From Catalinimonas alkaloidigena (GTDB taxonomy: Bacteria > Bacteroidota > Bacteroidia > Cytophagales > Cyclobacteriaceae): a stretch of 64,000 nucleotides of DNA. Under the pieces are notes generated by a model that was given only the letters and a program-made list of their open reading frames with translations, had not been told where the DNA came from and ran no database searches. Location of the stretch: positions 3,725,001 through 3,789,000 of the forward strand of contig NZ_JAQFIL010000001.1 of assembly GCF_029504655.1 (NCBI RefSeq), in the 5' to 3' direction. A program made the position numbers and the translations under genes. Positions 36,066-45,908 of the stretch are shown here, one piece after another (position 1 is the first letter of the stretch; each line of letters starts with the position of its first letter).

Positions 36066-37706
36066 TTATTCAAACTCAACCGGGTTACGATGGTCACCGT
36101 AGCGTCCGCCTGAACGTTTCAGGGGAATCTGCATGCCTCCGGTTCCTTCCAGCCAGTCATACACCTCAGTAGTAAGCTGCTCAATCAGTTCCTGATGTTC
36201 TTCACTGCCGTATAGGTTATGCATCTCATAAGGGTCTTCCTGCAAATCATACAACTCATTGGTATCCCATACGCCGTGGTAGCGAATGAGTTTGTACCTG
36301 TCTGTTCGTACCCCATGCATGGTAGGAGTCTGAGGATAAGCATTCTCCCAGTAATATTCATAAAAGATCCGGTCTCTCCAGTCTACCTCTTCTCCTTTTA
36401 GGATATGCATGATAGACTGTCCCTGCATCTGTTCAGGCTTCTGCACGCCTGCCAGTTCCAGAATGGTTGGCGCTACATCTATATTTTGTATCATCTTATC
36501 AATGATCTGATTACCTTCCAATACTTCAGGGTATCTCACCAAGAAGGGGACTTTTACAGACTCTTCATAAAAATGGCGTTTGTCAATCAGGCCATGTTCC
36601 CCGAAAGAAAAACCGTTATCTCCCATGTAAATCACCAGGGTGGATTCTGCCAGCCCCTGCTCTTCCAGGTAATCCAACACTGCCCCTACACTTTCATCTA
36701 CCCCCAGCAAGGTCTCGCAATATCTTTTATAGAAGGTTTCATAATCCATACGGCCATGATACATGTAGTCAACCCCGTGCCAGCTCTCGCGCTGCATCTT
36801 CTGCCAGTCAGGTGTTCTGAACTCTCCATAATACGCTTCTCCACGGGCAGGTTCTGTAAAAGCATCGGCTTTAGCGGCTCTCTCATCCAGGAAACCCTGA
36901 GGATAATCTACTTTTTCTTCTACATTATTGGTGGTGCCGGTATAACGAGGCAAACCATAAGGGTTGCTCTTTCCTTTGACCGGCTGGGCAGAGGTAAAGA
37001 ATGAGGGAGGTAATACGATTTCTTCATTTTCGTATTTCCCCATATGTCGCCGGGCCGGGATAAAATCCCCATGAACAGCTTTATGGGAGAGATACAGAAA
37101 AAAAGGTTTTTCTTCCTCCCTGTTCTTCAGCCACTCAACTGCGTGCTCAGTAAGCAGATCAGTGATATAGGTAGAGTCACCATAACTTTTTCTTTCGCCA
37201 TTAATGTTCAGCGTAGGATTATAGTATACCCCCTGCCCTTTGAAACTCTCCCAGTGGTCAAAGCCGGGACGGGGGTCATCTTCGTCACCCCCCATATGCC
37301 ACTTTCCAAAAAAGCCAGTCTGATAACCTGCTTCCTGCAAATACTCAGGGAAATAGATCAGGTCTTCAGGCGCGGGAGCAGAATTATCCACTACGGTATG
37401 GGTGTGAGAAAACTGCCCTGTCAGGATAGATGCCCGGCTGGGAGAACAGAGCGAAGTCGTCACAAAAGTGTTAGGAAAATAAGCGCCTTCAGCAGCCATT
37501 CGGTCCATGTTGGGCGTTTCCAGCCAGGGCACTTTGCCCGTAAACCCCATGAAGTCAAAGCGGTGATCATCGCTCAGGATAAAAATCACGTTTTTGGGTT
37601 GAACATCAGGTATTCGTTCCATGGTCAAATCCTGCTCGCCTGATTGCGCCCAAAGCGTATGCAGGCTGAGGCAAAGGCAGCATGTAAATAAAAAAGTCCG
37701 GTTCAT
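36066..37706 (-). CDS. S1-family sulfatase (PUL 2, third sulfatase)
   Basis: 546 residues with a signal peptide (to LWAQ). The formylglycine motif is C87-S-P-S-R91 in TSLCSPSRASILTGQFSHTH. Metal ligands are in ILSDDHRFD (D46, D47) and YMGDNGFSFGEHGL; GKWHMGG is also present. Cys-type S1 sulfatases need an anaerobic or FGE-type maturation enzyme encoded elsewhere. They remove sulfate esters from glycans, here probably in the periplasm. The GEHGL and EESVKVPFLVRYP segments resemble the N-acetylglucosamine-6-sulfatase-like group, but the subfamily cannot be fixed from sequence alone. Last gene of PUL 2, 46 bp after the previous sulfatase. Confidence 0.93.
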   Translation of the reverse strand: MNRTFLFTCCLCLSLHTLWAQSGEQDLTMERIPDVQPKNVIFILSDDHRFDFMGFTGKVPWLETPNMDRMAAEGAYFPNTFVTTSLCSPSRASILTGQFSHTHTVVDNSAPAPEDLIYFPEYLQEAGYQTGFFGKWHMGGDEDDPRPGFDHWESFKGQGVYYNPTLNINGERKSYGDSTYITDLLTEHAVEWLKNREEEKPFFLYLSHKAVHGDFIPARRHMGKYENEEIVLPPSFFTSAQPVKGKSNPYGLPRYTGTTNNVEEKVDYPQGFLDERAAKADAFTEPARGEAYYGEFRTPDWQKMQRESWHGVDYMYHGRMDYETFYKRYCETLLGVDESVGAVLDYLEEQGLAESTLVIYMGDNGFSFGEHGLIDKRHFYEESVKVPFLVRYPEVLEGNQIIDKMIQNIDVAPTILELAGVQKPEQMQGQSIMHILKGEEVDWRDRIFYEYYWENAYPQTPTMHGVRTDRYKLIRYHGVWDTNELYDLQEDPYEMHNLYGSEEHQELIEQLTTEVYDWLEGTGGMQIPLKRSGGRYGDHRNPVEFE

Positions 37707-37752
37707 AAGTAGTTTTTTTTAAGTCTGGTTGTTTCCATTCGTAATTTAAAAA

Positions 37753-39234
37753 TTATTTGCGCATTTCCTCTTCACGTCTTTGGGGCATAGGGGCCTGATT
37801 TTCTTCTAACCACTGTTCCAGTTGGGCTTGCAGCTTATCACGTACTTCGGGCTGCTTTTGGGCAAGATCTCGCTTTTCACTCATGTCCTGACTGAGGTCA
37901 TAAAGTTCTACCCCATCAGTTTCATAAAACTTTAACAGCTTCCATGGCCCCTGGCGAATTACACTGACTGGTCCGGTACGCCATTGATGGTTGGGATAGC
38001 CAGGGAAATGCCAGTACAGTGATTCACGGTCTAACTTAGCGTCAGGGTTTTCAAACAAAGGAAGAAGGCTCAGCCCATCCAGCAGATAGTTTTCAGCCTT
38101 TTTGACGTTCGCTACTTCCAGAAAGCTAGGGTAAAAATCTATGCCAATAACCGGCTCTTCACTCTGTGTACCTGCTTCAATGACCTTTGGCCAGCGAACA
38201 ATCAACGGCACCCTGATACCTCCCTCATAGAAGTTCGCTTTGCCTCCCTTCAATGGAGCGTTGTCGGTGATGTTGTCTTTGGCATGATTTAGATAATCAT
38301 AGCTACCTACTCCCCCATTATCCGAATAAAAGATAAAGATGGTGTTATCTGCCAAGCCCAATTCGTCCAGTGTCTGGGTCAACTTTCCTATGTTCCTGTC
38401 CAACGATTCTATCATGGCAGCATAGGCAGGATTATCGTGCCCCCCTTTTCCTTCTTTCTGCCGGTACTTTTCAACTAAACCTTCTGGTGCCTGTAAGGGC
38501 GTATGAGGCGTATAATAAGACAACTGCAAATAAAACGGCTGATTCTGGTGTTCCTCAATAAATGCCGCTGCTTTACGGGTAAGATAATCAGTCAGGTATT
38601 CTCCTTCCTTTGCATCATCAATGTAGGGGTTATTATTCGGCTTAAAATAGCCTCCCTCCCAACCTCCGGGATTGCCCATATTATAGCCGCCGATGTTGAT
38701 ATCAAAGCCTTGCTGTTCAGGTCCGGTAGCAGGTGGAGCGCCGATATGCCACTTCCCGATAAGCGCCGTAGTATATCCACCTTCGCGCAGGGCTTCTGCT
38801 ATCGTAATCTTTTCAGCTGGGAGCTCGTGTGCGTTGGGGGCCGATATCATTTTACCTGAAGGTGAGTTACCTACATGATATACAGGCTGATGGGGGTAAT
38901 ACTGCCCACTGATCAGTGCGGCGCGGGTTGGAGAACAGTTGGCCGCATTGGTATAAGCCTGGGTGAACTTCATGCCTTCGTGCGCCAGCCTGTCAATATT
39001 CGTTGTTTCGTAGTACTGGCGTTCTAAGGGATCAAAACAGTTGATATCAGCCCAGCCTAAATCATCGGCAAGCACAAATATTATATTTGGCCGGGCCTCG
39101 GTAAGCTGATTACTGTGAAGCTGCTGGGATTTAGCTGAGTACGTGAGCAGCAATAGCCCTGTCAGGATTGCTGTCACTTCAAGCCGAATGCGCCCTAATA
39201 TTTTCTCCGGTCTAAGTTTTTTCTTTTGGTACAA
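37753..39234 (-). CDS. S1-family sulfatase (PUL 2, second sulfatase)
   Basis: 493 residues with a hydrophobic signal segment (residues 19-34). The formylglycine motif is C100-S-P-T-R104 in NAANCSPTRAALISGQYYPH. Metal-site residues are in NIIFVLADDLGWAD and FYSDNGGVGSYD, with GKWHIG at the usual place. The C-terminal subdomain contains ALYW-like motifs (SLYWHFPGYPNHQWRTGPVS) typical of arylsulfatase A-type enzymes acting on polysaccharides. It is 119 bp downstream of the first sulfatase gene. The three enzymes differ strongly in sequence, so each probably removes a different sulfate group. Confidence 0.93.
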   Translation of the reverse strand: MYQKKKLRPEKILGRIRLEVTAILTGLLLLTYSAKSQQLHSNQLTEARPNIIFVLADDLGWADINCFDPLERQYYETTNIDRLAHEGMKFTQAYTNAANCSPTRAALISGQYYPHQPVYHVGNSPSGKMISAPNAHELPAEKITIAEALREGGYTTALIGKWHIGAPPATGPEQQGFDINIGGYNMGNPGGWEGGYFKPNNNPYIDDAKEGEYLTDYLTRKAAAFIEEHQNQPFYLQLSYYTPHTPLQAPEGLVEKYRQKEGKGGHDNPAYAAMIESLDRNIGKLTQTLDELGLADNTIFIFYSDNGGVGSYDYLNHAKDNITDNAPLKGGKANFYEGGIRVPLIVRWPKVIEAGTQSEEPVIGIDFYPSFLEVANVKKAENYLLDGLSLLPLFENPDAKLDRESLYWHFPGYPNHQWRTGPVSVIRQGPWKLLKFYETDGVELYDLSQDMSEKRDLAQKQPEVRDKLQAQLEQWLEENQAPMPQRREEEMRK

Positions 39235-39353
39235 GCTTACTTCAGGTTATAGTATTAATAGATAGTTTACAGATCATGAAGGTAAGCACAAGCAGGGACA
39301 GTTTCCAAGCTGCTGTCCCTTTAACTTGTACTTTAGCCTTGTCTGTCAAGAGC

Positions 39354-40826
39354 TTATTTATCTCCCAATGTACCTTCCCTATCTTTTAACTGGTTAGGTC
39401 CCTTTACCAGATTGGCATTATGTTCATCCACAACTTTTTTAATCTTCTCAATGACTTCAGGCTGCTCAGCCGAGATATCATATTTTTCCGATGGGTCTGT
39501 GTCTACGTTGTAGAGCAAGGGAGTTTCATGTGCTTTTTTGGGTTCATCACCATATCCACCCTCTGTAATGAAATGCGCCTTGTACTCTCCTAAGCGGACA
39601 GCATATATTTCTGTTCCTCTGTAGTAAAATACTGTTTCTCTGGGGCTGGGCTTTCTTTCAAACAGCACAGCAGACAAATCTAAGCCATCCATTTCACGGT
39701 CGGTGGGAATCTCAACACCTGCTAATTTGCTGAAGGTGGTAAAAAGATCCATGGTAGTGCCCAGGTCTGTAATAATGCCAGGAACAATTTTTCCCGGGCA
39801 CCAGAATATTCCAGGTTCTCTCATGCCCCCTTCCCAGGTGGAACCTTTACCATTACGCAGCAAACCGGCACTTCCCCCTTCTTCACCCATTACCAGCCAG
39901 GGACCATTATCTGAAGTGAAAACTACCACAGTATTTTCCGCAATACCTTCTTCTTTCAACGTTTTCAATACTTCCCCTACACTCCAGTCTATTTCTTCTA
40001 TCACATCGCCATAGAGCCCTCTTTTACTTTTGCCCTCAAAATCTTCAGAAGCAAACAGAGGTACGTGAGGAAGGTTGTGTGCCAGGTACAGAAAGAAAGG
40101 GGCTTTCTTATTTTCAGTGATAAACTTAACAGCTTCTTCGGTATACCGCTTCGTAATGGTATGCTGCTCTGCCGGTTGCTCAATCACCTCGGTATTTCTT
40201 AACAGAGGTACATTAAAGGTTTCTATCTTTTTACGATCCGGGCTCTTCCACAATTTCCAGTAATCACTGGCTGAGGTCATAGGAATGCTAACATCCATGT
40301 CATTGGAGTAGGGTATACCGTAGTAGTAATCAAAGCCATTGTTGGTAGGTAGATATTGCTCCTTATGTCCCAGGTGCCATTTGCCAACAGCAGCCGTAGC
40401 ATATCCTGCCTTCTTAAGCTGTTCCGCCAGCGTGATTTCAGATTGCGGCAGACCATTTTTAGAATTTGGAAACAACACGCGGGTAGGTGGAGGGCTGGTC
40501 ATCCCGTTTCTCACCGGCAGTCTTCCGGTCAACAAAGCCGCCCTGCTAGGTGTGCAAACACTGGCACCTACGTAAAAGTTGGTCCACTTCTGCCCTTCCA
40601 TCGCCATCTGATCAAGATAGGGAGTTTTGATGGTTGGATGCCCGTAGACACCCAAATCACCATATCCCATATCATCAGCAAAGATGATGATGAAGTTAAG
40701 AAGATCCTCCTTACGCTCCCGGGCTGTTAGCGGTTGAAAACTTTCCAGAAAAGTAAAAACCAACAGAATAATGAAGGTTAAGCAAAGCTTTTTGCACGGG
40801 TAGGCAGATTCATAATCTTGTATCAT
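39354..40826 (-). CDS. S1-family sulfatase (PUL 2, first sulfatase)
   Basis: 490 residues with a signal segment around 14-35. The formylglycine motif is C91-T-P-S-R95 in VGASVCTPSRAALLTGRLPV. NFIIIFADDMGYGDLGVYGH and VFTSDNGPWLVMGEEGGSAG carry the metal ligands; GKWHLGH is conserved. The overall sequence resembles arylsulfatase A/galactose-6-sulfatase-type S1 members. It lies 18 bp downstream of susD, which ties the sulfatases to the transport pair in one transcript. Confidence 0.93.
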   Translation of the reverse strand: MIQDYESAYPCKKLCLTFIILLVFTFLESFQPLTARERKEDLLNFIIIFADDMGYGDLGVYGHPTIKTPYLDQMAMEGQKWTNFYVGASVCTPSRAALLTGRLPVRNGMTSPPPTRVLFPNSKNGLPQSEITLAEQLKKAGYATAAVGKWHLGHKEQYLPTNNGFDYYYGIPYSNDMDVSIPMTSASDYWKLWKSPDRKKIETFNVPLLRNTEVIEQPAEQHTITKRYTEEAVKFITENKKAPFFLYLAHNLPHVPLFASEDFEGKSKRGLYGDVIEEIDWSVGEVLKTLKEEGIAENTVVVFTSDNGPWLVMGEEGGSAGLLRNGKGSTWEGGMREPGIFWCPGKIVPGIITDLGTTMDLFTTFSKLAGVEIPTDREMDGLDLSAVLFERKPSPRETVFYYRGTEIYAVRLGEYKAHFITEGGYGDEPKKAHETPLLYNVDTDPSEKYDISAEQPEVIEKIKKVVDEHNANLVKGPNQLKDREGTLGDK

Positions 40827-40844
40827 AAAAGATCAGATATTGAA

Positions 40845-42287
40845 TTAGTAGTTGGGACTATTTTGCTCTAACAATTCATTGGCATCCAGTTCCACCTGAG
40901 GAATTGGGTAAAGAACATGGTGGGGCTGAGCGTTCTTTCCTCTGGCCACTGCATTAGAAATAAAGCGGTCATGGCGGAGGAGGTCTTCTCTTCTTTTGCC
41001 TTCAAAGAAAAACTCTTTAGCCCGTTCTTCCAGAATTGCATCCCTCAGCGATTCCTGGCTAAAGCCTGCCAATGTTAATGGAGCCACACCTGCACGATCA
41101 CGCACCTGGTTCATCAGGTCAATTGCCTCCTGCGAGGGTCCTGAGACTTCGTTTAGCGCCTCAGCTCTGGATAACAAAATATCTGCATAGCGTACCACAG
41201 GTATGTCATTGCCTGCACTAGCTCCTACGGAATTAGGGTCAAATTCAAACTTGAAGGGAAAAGATTGGTCATTACCTAAGCCTTGTACCAGCTCTCCTGC
41301 TGTAGTTACGTAGGCGGTATCAATCATATTACGCCGCTCATCCGTTACCTCAAAGGAATTCACAAACTCATCGTAGAGGTAGGTTCGTGCTGCGAACACA
41401 CTGTTGTTGGGATATGGAAGAGGGTAGTTCGGGGGAAACATCAGTGCATTTACCGCCATGCTGGCGGCTCCGGAAGCCCCATGCTTAGGAAGTGCCCATA
41501 GTAGTTCCTGATTGCCTTCATTGCTGATACTGAACACATCCGCATAGCTGCTGCTTACCAGGCCAAATTCATTCAGCTCAATTATGTCCTGTGCCAAATC
41601 AGCGGCTTTCTGCCACTGACGGGTATTCATATAGTGTTTGGTCAGAATTCCCATCGCTGCCCCTTTGGAAGCCATGCCAAAGGCTTGGGGTAACACAGCT
41701 AAACTTGGGCTGTTGACCGCAGCCATTAATTCCTGCTCAATAAAAGTTCTAATCTCACCTTCCGAACCGTTGGGTTGTAAGGGAGCATCCGTGGAAGATG
41801 TATAGAGCGGGACCGGCCCGAATAAGTTATACAGTTCGGCATAACACCAGCCCCGGATAAAATGGACTTCGGCTTCTTTTAATGCCCGGAATTCTTCACT
41901 TAACGCTTCATTTTCCAGGTTATCCAGCACGATGTTGGCATCGCGAATCGCATTATAATACACTGTCCACATCGTTAGAATCTGTGCATGGTTGGCATCC
42001 CAGGTAAAGTCAATCAGGGAGACCCATAGGTTTTCAATGGAACCTCCAGCACCCCATATTTCACCGGCGGGCATACCGCCCAGATAGAAAGGGGACCATG
42101 ATCCTACCAAGCCGGACCTATGGGCATACGCATAAGCGGAATTGAGTACCACATTCACTCCTTCTTCACTGGAGAAGAGCGTTGATGGTTCCAGCTCGGA
42201 AAAGATTTCTTCTTCCAAAGGTTTTTCGCATGCTGAAAACCCAAATATCAGTAGCGTTAAAATAATCTTTAGTGTGTATGATTTCAT
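40845..42287 (-). CDS. SusD/RagB-family glycan-binding lipoprotein (PUL 2)
   Basis: 480 residues from the ATG at 42287 (MKSYTLKIILTLLIFGFSAC, lipidated Cys at 20). A start at 42314 would add nine residues in front of the signal and overlap the susC stop codon. SusD features: EEFRALKEAEVHFIRGWCYA, VRYADILLSRAEALNE, and the ending HHVLYPIPQVELDAN...NSPNY. It pairs with the SusC immediately upstream and presumably binds a sulfated glycan on the cell surface. Confidence 0.95.
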   Translation of the reverse strand: MKSYTLKIILTLLIFGFSACEKPLEEEIFSELEPSTLFSSEEGVNVVLNSAYAYAHRSGLVGSWSPFYLGGMPAGEIWGAGGSIENLWVSLIDFTWDANHAQILTMWTVYYNAIRDANIVLDNLENEALSEEFRALKEAEVHFIRGWCYAELYNLFGPVPLYTSSTDAPLQPNGSEGEIRTFIEQELMAAVNSPSLAVLPQAFGMASKGAAMGILTKHYMNTRQWQKAADLAQDIIELNEFGLVSSSYADVFSISNEGNQELLWALPKHGASGAASMAVNALMFPPNYPLPYPNNSVFAARTYLYDEFVNSFEVTDERRNMIDTAYVTTAGELVQGLGNDQSFPFKFEFDPNSVGASAGNDIPVVRYADILLSRAEALNEVSGPSQEAIDLMNQVRDRAGVAPLTLAGFSQESLRDAILEERAKEFFFEGKRREDLLRHDRFISNAVARGKNAQPHHVLYPIPQVELDANELLEQNSPNY

Positions 42288-42313
42288 GATAAGTCTTTTT
42301 TGAAAGTTGTACA

Positions 42314-45300
42314 TCAGAAGCGGGCGTTTAATCCGAGGAGAAAGGTACGAGCCAGTGGATAGCTGCTGTAGTCAACCCGTACATTGCTTCTTCCGAAGGA
42401 ATTGGCTTCCGGATCAAAACCGATATAATCAGTCCAGGTGAGAAGATTCTGACCTGTGGCGTACACTCGCAATGAACTCAGGAAACCTATATTATCTACC
42501 GGCACATTGTAGCTTAACTGGACATTTTTCAGCCTGATGTAGGAAGCATCCTGTAGTACCAGTGAATTCACTTTACTTCCTCCATAAGAATTAGGGTCTG
42601 TTCCTGAGGGCCAGGGAGTGTCCGTGTTTTGCGGCGTCCATCGGTTCAGCATTTGCTCAGACAGGCGGTTTCTCCTAAAGTTGGCTGGATACAGGCTCTC
42701 AATCACGTTGATATTCAGTAATTCAGATCCCTGCTGTCCCTGGAAGAACATATCCAGTTGCCAGTTTTTATAGCTGAAAGAATTCTGGAACCCAAAGGTA
42801 AAATCAGGAAAGGGATCACCCAGAATCGTCTGATCGGCCGGGCTAATCGCACCATCTTCATTCAGATCGGCAAAGATCGGAAAGCCGGGCTGTGCATTGG
42901 GCTGAGCAGAATTATCAATATCATCACCTTCCTGAAATATTCCGGTGACTTCGTATCCATAATAGGAAGCTAAAGCTTCTCCCTTTTTGATGATCGCGGT
43001 ATTGCCCACTGCCTGAATATCGCCAGTGACAATTTCGTTGACGCGCCCCAGATCCAGGACTTTGTTCTTGATGGCGGCAAAATTAGCAGTAGTACTCCAG
43101 CGGAAGTCCGGTGAGGAAATGTTGATGGCGCTGATTAAAAACTCCACACCCTTGTTCTCCACTTCACCCACATTGGTCAGAATAGACTGGTAGCCAGATG
43201 AGCGCGGCAGTGGCAGGTTAAAGAGCAGGTCTTTGGTGTTTTTGGAAAAGTAATCCAAGGTACCGCTGATCCTTCCATCCAGAATGCTGGCATCTATACC
43301 CACGTTAAATTGCTCTGTGGTTTCCCATTTCAGATCCGGATTGGCAATGCGCTGGGGTTCAGCGCTATTCTGTATGGTATTATCAAAAACCACATCAGGC
43401 CCGGTACTAAAGGTCAATTGTGATCCATAGTTTCCAATCTCCTGGTTACCGGTTTGTCCCCAGCTTGCTCTTAGTTTGAGTTGCTCAAATGTTTCCGGAA
43501 TAAAATTTTCTTCAGACAGTTTCCAGCCCACAGCGAATGATGGAAAGTAGCCGTATTTATAATTCTGACCAAAACGGGAAGAGCCATCGGCACGAACAGA
43601 GGCGGTGAATAAAAACTTATCATAGAGGTTGTAATTGACCCTTCCCAGATATGACAATAACGTATTTTCTTCATGATTACTGGAGAGGTTGTCGGTATTA
43701 GTATCGCCTAATCCCAGGTTATCAGTTCCCAGGTCATCGGTGGGGAAGCCACTGATGTTGGCGGTAAAAAGTCGGCTGATAAAGGTCTGATAAGTTACTC
43801 CACCCAGAATGGTAAGCACATGGTTTTCATTAATGCTCTTGTTATAGTTCATGGTGTACTCTATCAGGTAGTTTGAACGCTCCAGTTCGCTGATGTTGGC
43901 AATTCCTCCCGCCGCTACTCCCCGTATAGTCTCTTGGGAATTATAAATATCTCTTCGAGAATTCTGCCGATCGGCACCAGCATTCAGCTTGGCGTTTAAA
44001 CCCTCCATGATGTCATAGGAAACGAAAAAATTACCAATTGTCCGGTTGGTCTTATTTTCACTGCTTACCCCTTTGATCAGGCTCACCGGATTGTTAATCG
44101 TCAGGTTCGTTGAGCGGGCAAAGGTTCCATCTGCATTGTAGATGGGTTCGGTGGGGTCATACAATAAAGAAGTATAAATAGGGCCCGCATTTTCATTGGT
44201 ATTCAGGCCATCTATGGCATTGTTATCACTCACCAAACTTGTGTTCAGGTTTAATCCTACATTGACTTTTTCCCCAAGCTTAGATTCAAGGTTTACTCTG
44301 GCGATATACCTTTTCATACCGGAGTTCTTCACTACCCCATCCTGGCTGAAGTAGTTAAGCGAGGCGAATACAGTCGTGTTCTCATTTCCCCCACTCAGGG
44401 ATATATTTTGATCGGTAATCGGAGCAGAGCGGTAGATCTGATCCTGCCAGTTGGTTCCCGCTCCTATCTCCGCAATATCGCTTTCTGTAAAAACCGGATC
44501 ATTACCCCGTGCCATTGATAATTCATTAATGACGCCAATGTATTGGTCGGTGGTAAGTATATCCATTTCCTTAGCTACATTTTGTATTCCGGCGTAGGTA
44601 TTATAGCTAAGAGTAAGCCGGTCTTTTCTACCTTTTTTGGTAGTGACCAGAATCACACCATTGGCTCCACGGGAACCATAGATAGCGGTAGCCGAAGCAT
44701 CTTTCAGTATTTCAATAGATTCAATATCGTTGGGGTTCAAGGAGTTCAGAGGGTTCCTGGGACTCTGATTTTCCGCGACCTGTGAAGCCCCGCCATCGGA
44801 AGAGGATAGATTGGGGCTGTTGTCAATAGGAAAACCATCTATGACATAAAGGGGCTCATTGCTGGCATTGATAGAACTGGCTCCTCTCACTCTTATGGAT
44901 AAGCCACCACCTGGCTCCGAACTACTTTGCTGGATTTGTACACCTGCTGCCCTACCCTGCATCATCTGGTCAACTGAGGCATTGGCGCCAGGGTTCAGAT
45001 CCTCTGACTTGAGCGAAGACACCGCACCCGTTAAATCACTTTTTTCTACAGTGCCATACCCTATGACGACCACCTCGGAAAGCGACTGAATGTCAGGCAT
45101 CAAGGCCACATCAATTACACTTTGCGCATTGATTGTTACTTCTTCGGCAAGATATCCTATGGAAGAAAACACCAGCGTATTCACATCATCGCTTACAGTT
45201 AAATTATAGTTTCCGTCAATATCAGTTACGGTTCCGGTAGAAGTCCCTTTGGCCAGTACATTTACGCCGGGCAACACTTCTCCATTCTCTCCATCTGTCA

Positions 45301-45724
45301 CTTTTCCACTGACATTTTTTTCAATGAGCACTTCTATGGGTTTTTCATTCTCTTTATTTTTTAATTTTCTAACGTTAATGGTATTATTTACCTGCCTGAA
45401 TCCCAGTTTACTGACCCTGGATATTTCCATAAGTACATCGGCCACCGAGCGATTATTCAGCTTCAAGTCAATTTGCTCATCTATAGAAATATCCTCTTTG
45501 TCATATACAAACTTAAATTGTGTTTTGGCTTCAATGCCATTAAATATTTCAAGTAAGGGAGTATTATTATAATTTACTGATATGATTACATCTTTTACGT
45601 TTCTGATACTTTGAGCATCACCTTCGGCTGCTAAGAGCAACTGAAAACAGAATAGTTGTATTATCATACCATAAGTCACGAACTTCGTACTCATGAATAG
45701 TAGTTTTAGTAGCGTAATTTTCAT
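42314..45724 (-). CDS. SusC-family TonB-dependent transporter with STN signalling domain (PUL 2)
   Basis: 1136 residues. After the signal sequence (about residues 15-38) comes an STN domain (VNYNNTPLLEIFNGIEAKTQ, NNRSVADVLMEISR), a CarboxypepD_reg-like domain (VSGKVTDGENGEVLPGVNVL), the SusC motif SEVVVIGYGTVEKSDLTGAV, a plug domain (SRGANGVILVTTKKGR) and a beta-barrel ending FLLGLNARF. The STN domain contacts a FecR-type anti-sigma factor across the periplasm, and fecR and an ECF sigma gene lie just upstream. It should thus both import the glycan and report its presence. Confidence 0.96.
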   Translation of the reverse strand: MKITLLKLLFMSTKFVTYGMIIQLFCFQLLLAAEGDAQSIRNVKDVIISVNYNNTPLLEIFNGIEAKTQFKFVYDKEDISIDEQIDLKLNNRSVADVLMEISRVSKLGFRQVNNTINVRKLKNKENEKPIEVLIEKNVSGKVTDGENGEVLPGVNVLAKGTSTGTVTDIDGNYNLTVSDDVNTLVFSSIGYLAEEVTINAQSVIDVALMPDIQSLSEVVVIGYGTVEKSDLTGAVSSLKSEDLNPGANASVDQMMQGRAAGVQIQQSSSEPGGGLSIRVRGASSINASNEPLYVIDGFPIDNSPNLSSSDGGASQVAENQSPRNPLNSLNPNDIESIEILKDASATAIYGSRGANGVILVTTKKGRKDRLTLSYNTYAGIQNVAKEMDILTTDQYIGVINELSMARGNDPVFTESDIAEIGAGTNWQDQIYRSAPITDQNISLSGGNENTTVFASLNYFSQDGVVKNSGMKRYIARVNLESKLGEKVNVGLNLNTSLVSDNNAIDGLNTNENAGPIYTSLLYDPTEPIYNADGTFARSTNLTINNPVSLIKGVSSENKTNRTIGNFFVSYDIMEGLNAKLNAGADRQNSRRDIYNSQETIRGVAAGGIANISELERSNYLIEYTMNYNKSINENHVLTILGGVTYQTFISRLFTANISGFPTDDLGTDNLGLGDTNTDNLSSNHEENTLLSYLGRVNYNLYDKFLFTASVRADGSSRFGQNYKYGYFPSFAVGWKLSEENFIPETFEQLKLRASWGQTGNQEIGNYGSQLTFSTGPDVVFDNTIQNSAEPQRIANPDLKWETTEQFNVGIDASILDGRISGTLDYFSKNTKDLLFNLPLPRSSGYQSILTNVGEVENKGVEFLISAINISSPDFRWSTTANFAAIKNKVLDLGRVNEIVTGDIQAVGNTAIIKKGEALASYYGYEVTGIFQEGDDIDNSAQPNAQPGFPIFADLNEDGAISPADQTILGDPFPDFTFGFQNSFSYKNWQLDMFFQGQQGSELLNINVIESLYPANFRRNRLSEQMLNRWTPQNTDTPWPSGTDPNSYGGSKVNSLVLQDASYIRLKNVQLSYNVPVDNIGFLSSLRVYATGQNLLTWTDYIGFDPEANSFGRSNVRVDYSSYPLARTFLLGLNARF

Positions 45725-45839
45725 ACTTTAAAGGTGTTTTTGTAAAACTTCGGTTTTGCATAGGCAATAGAAACCTTGTGGACAAAGTGACATCTTTTGG
45801 TCGAGCTGTCTTTGCCCAAAGGGTTCTAAGAGATAGGCT

Positions 45840-45873
45840 GGTAGCGTTTTTAATGCGCTACCCGCTTTTTTTT
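45840..45873 (+). terminator. Plus-strand terminator-like hairpin between fecR and susC (antisense to the PUL)
   Basis: GGTAGCG (45840-45846) pairs with CGCTACC (45856-45862) across a 9-nt loop and is followed on the plus strand by CGC and eight T residues (45866-45873). The flanking genes are both on the minus strand, where no T tract follows the stem. It therefore looks like the end of a short plus-strand RNA starting around the 5' end of susC (45724), that is, a cis-antisense RNA. No convincing plus-strand promoter was found. Confidence 0.55.
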
Positions 45874-45908
45874 AGGTACTGTCTAGCAGGAGTTTCATTT
45901 AAGCTAGT

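Noticed and set aside
36405..37643. Two plus-strand frames of 199 codons each
   Set aside because: Both lie entirely opposite the sulfatase gene at 36066-37706, which has a clear family match.
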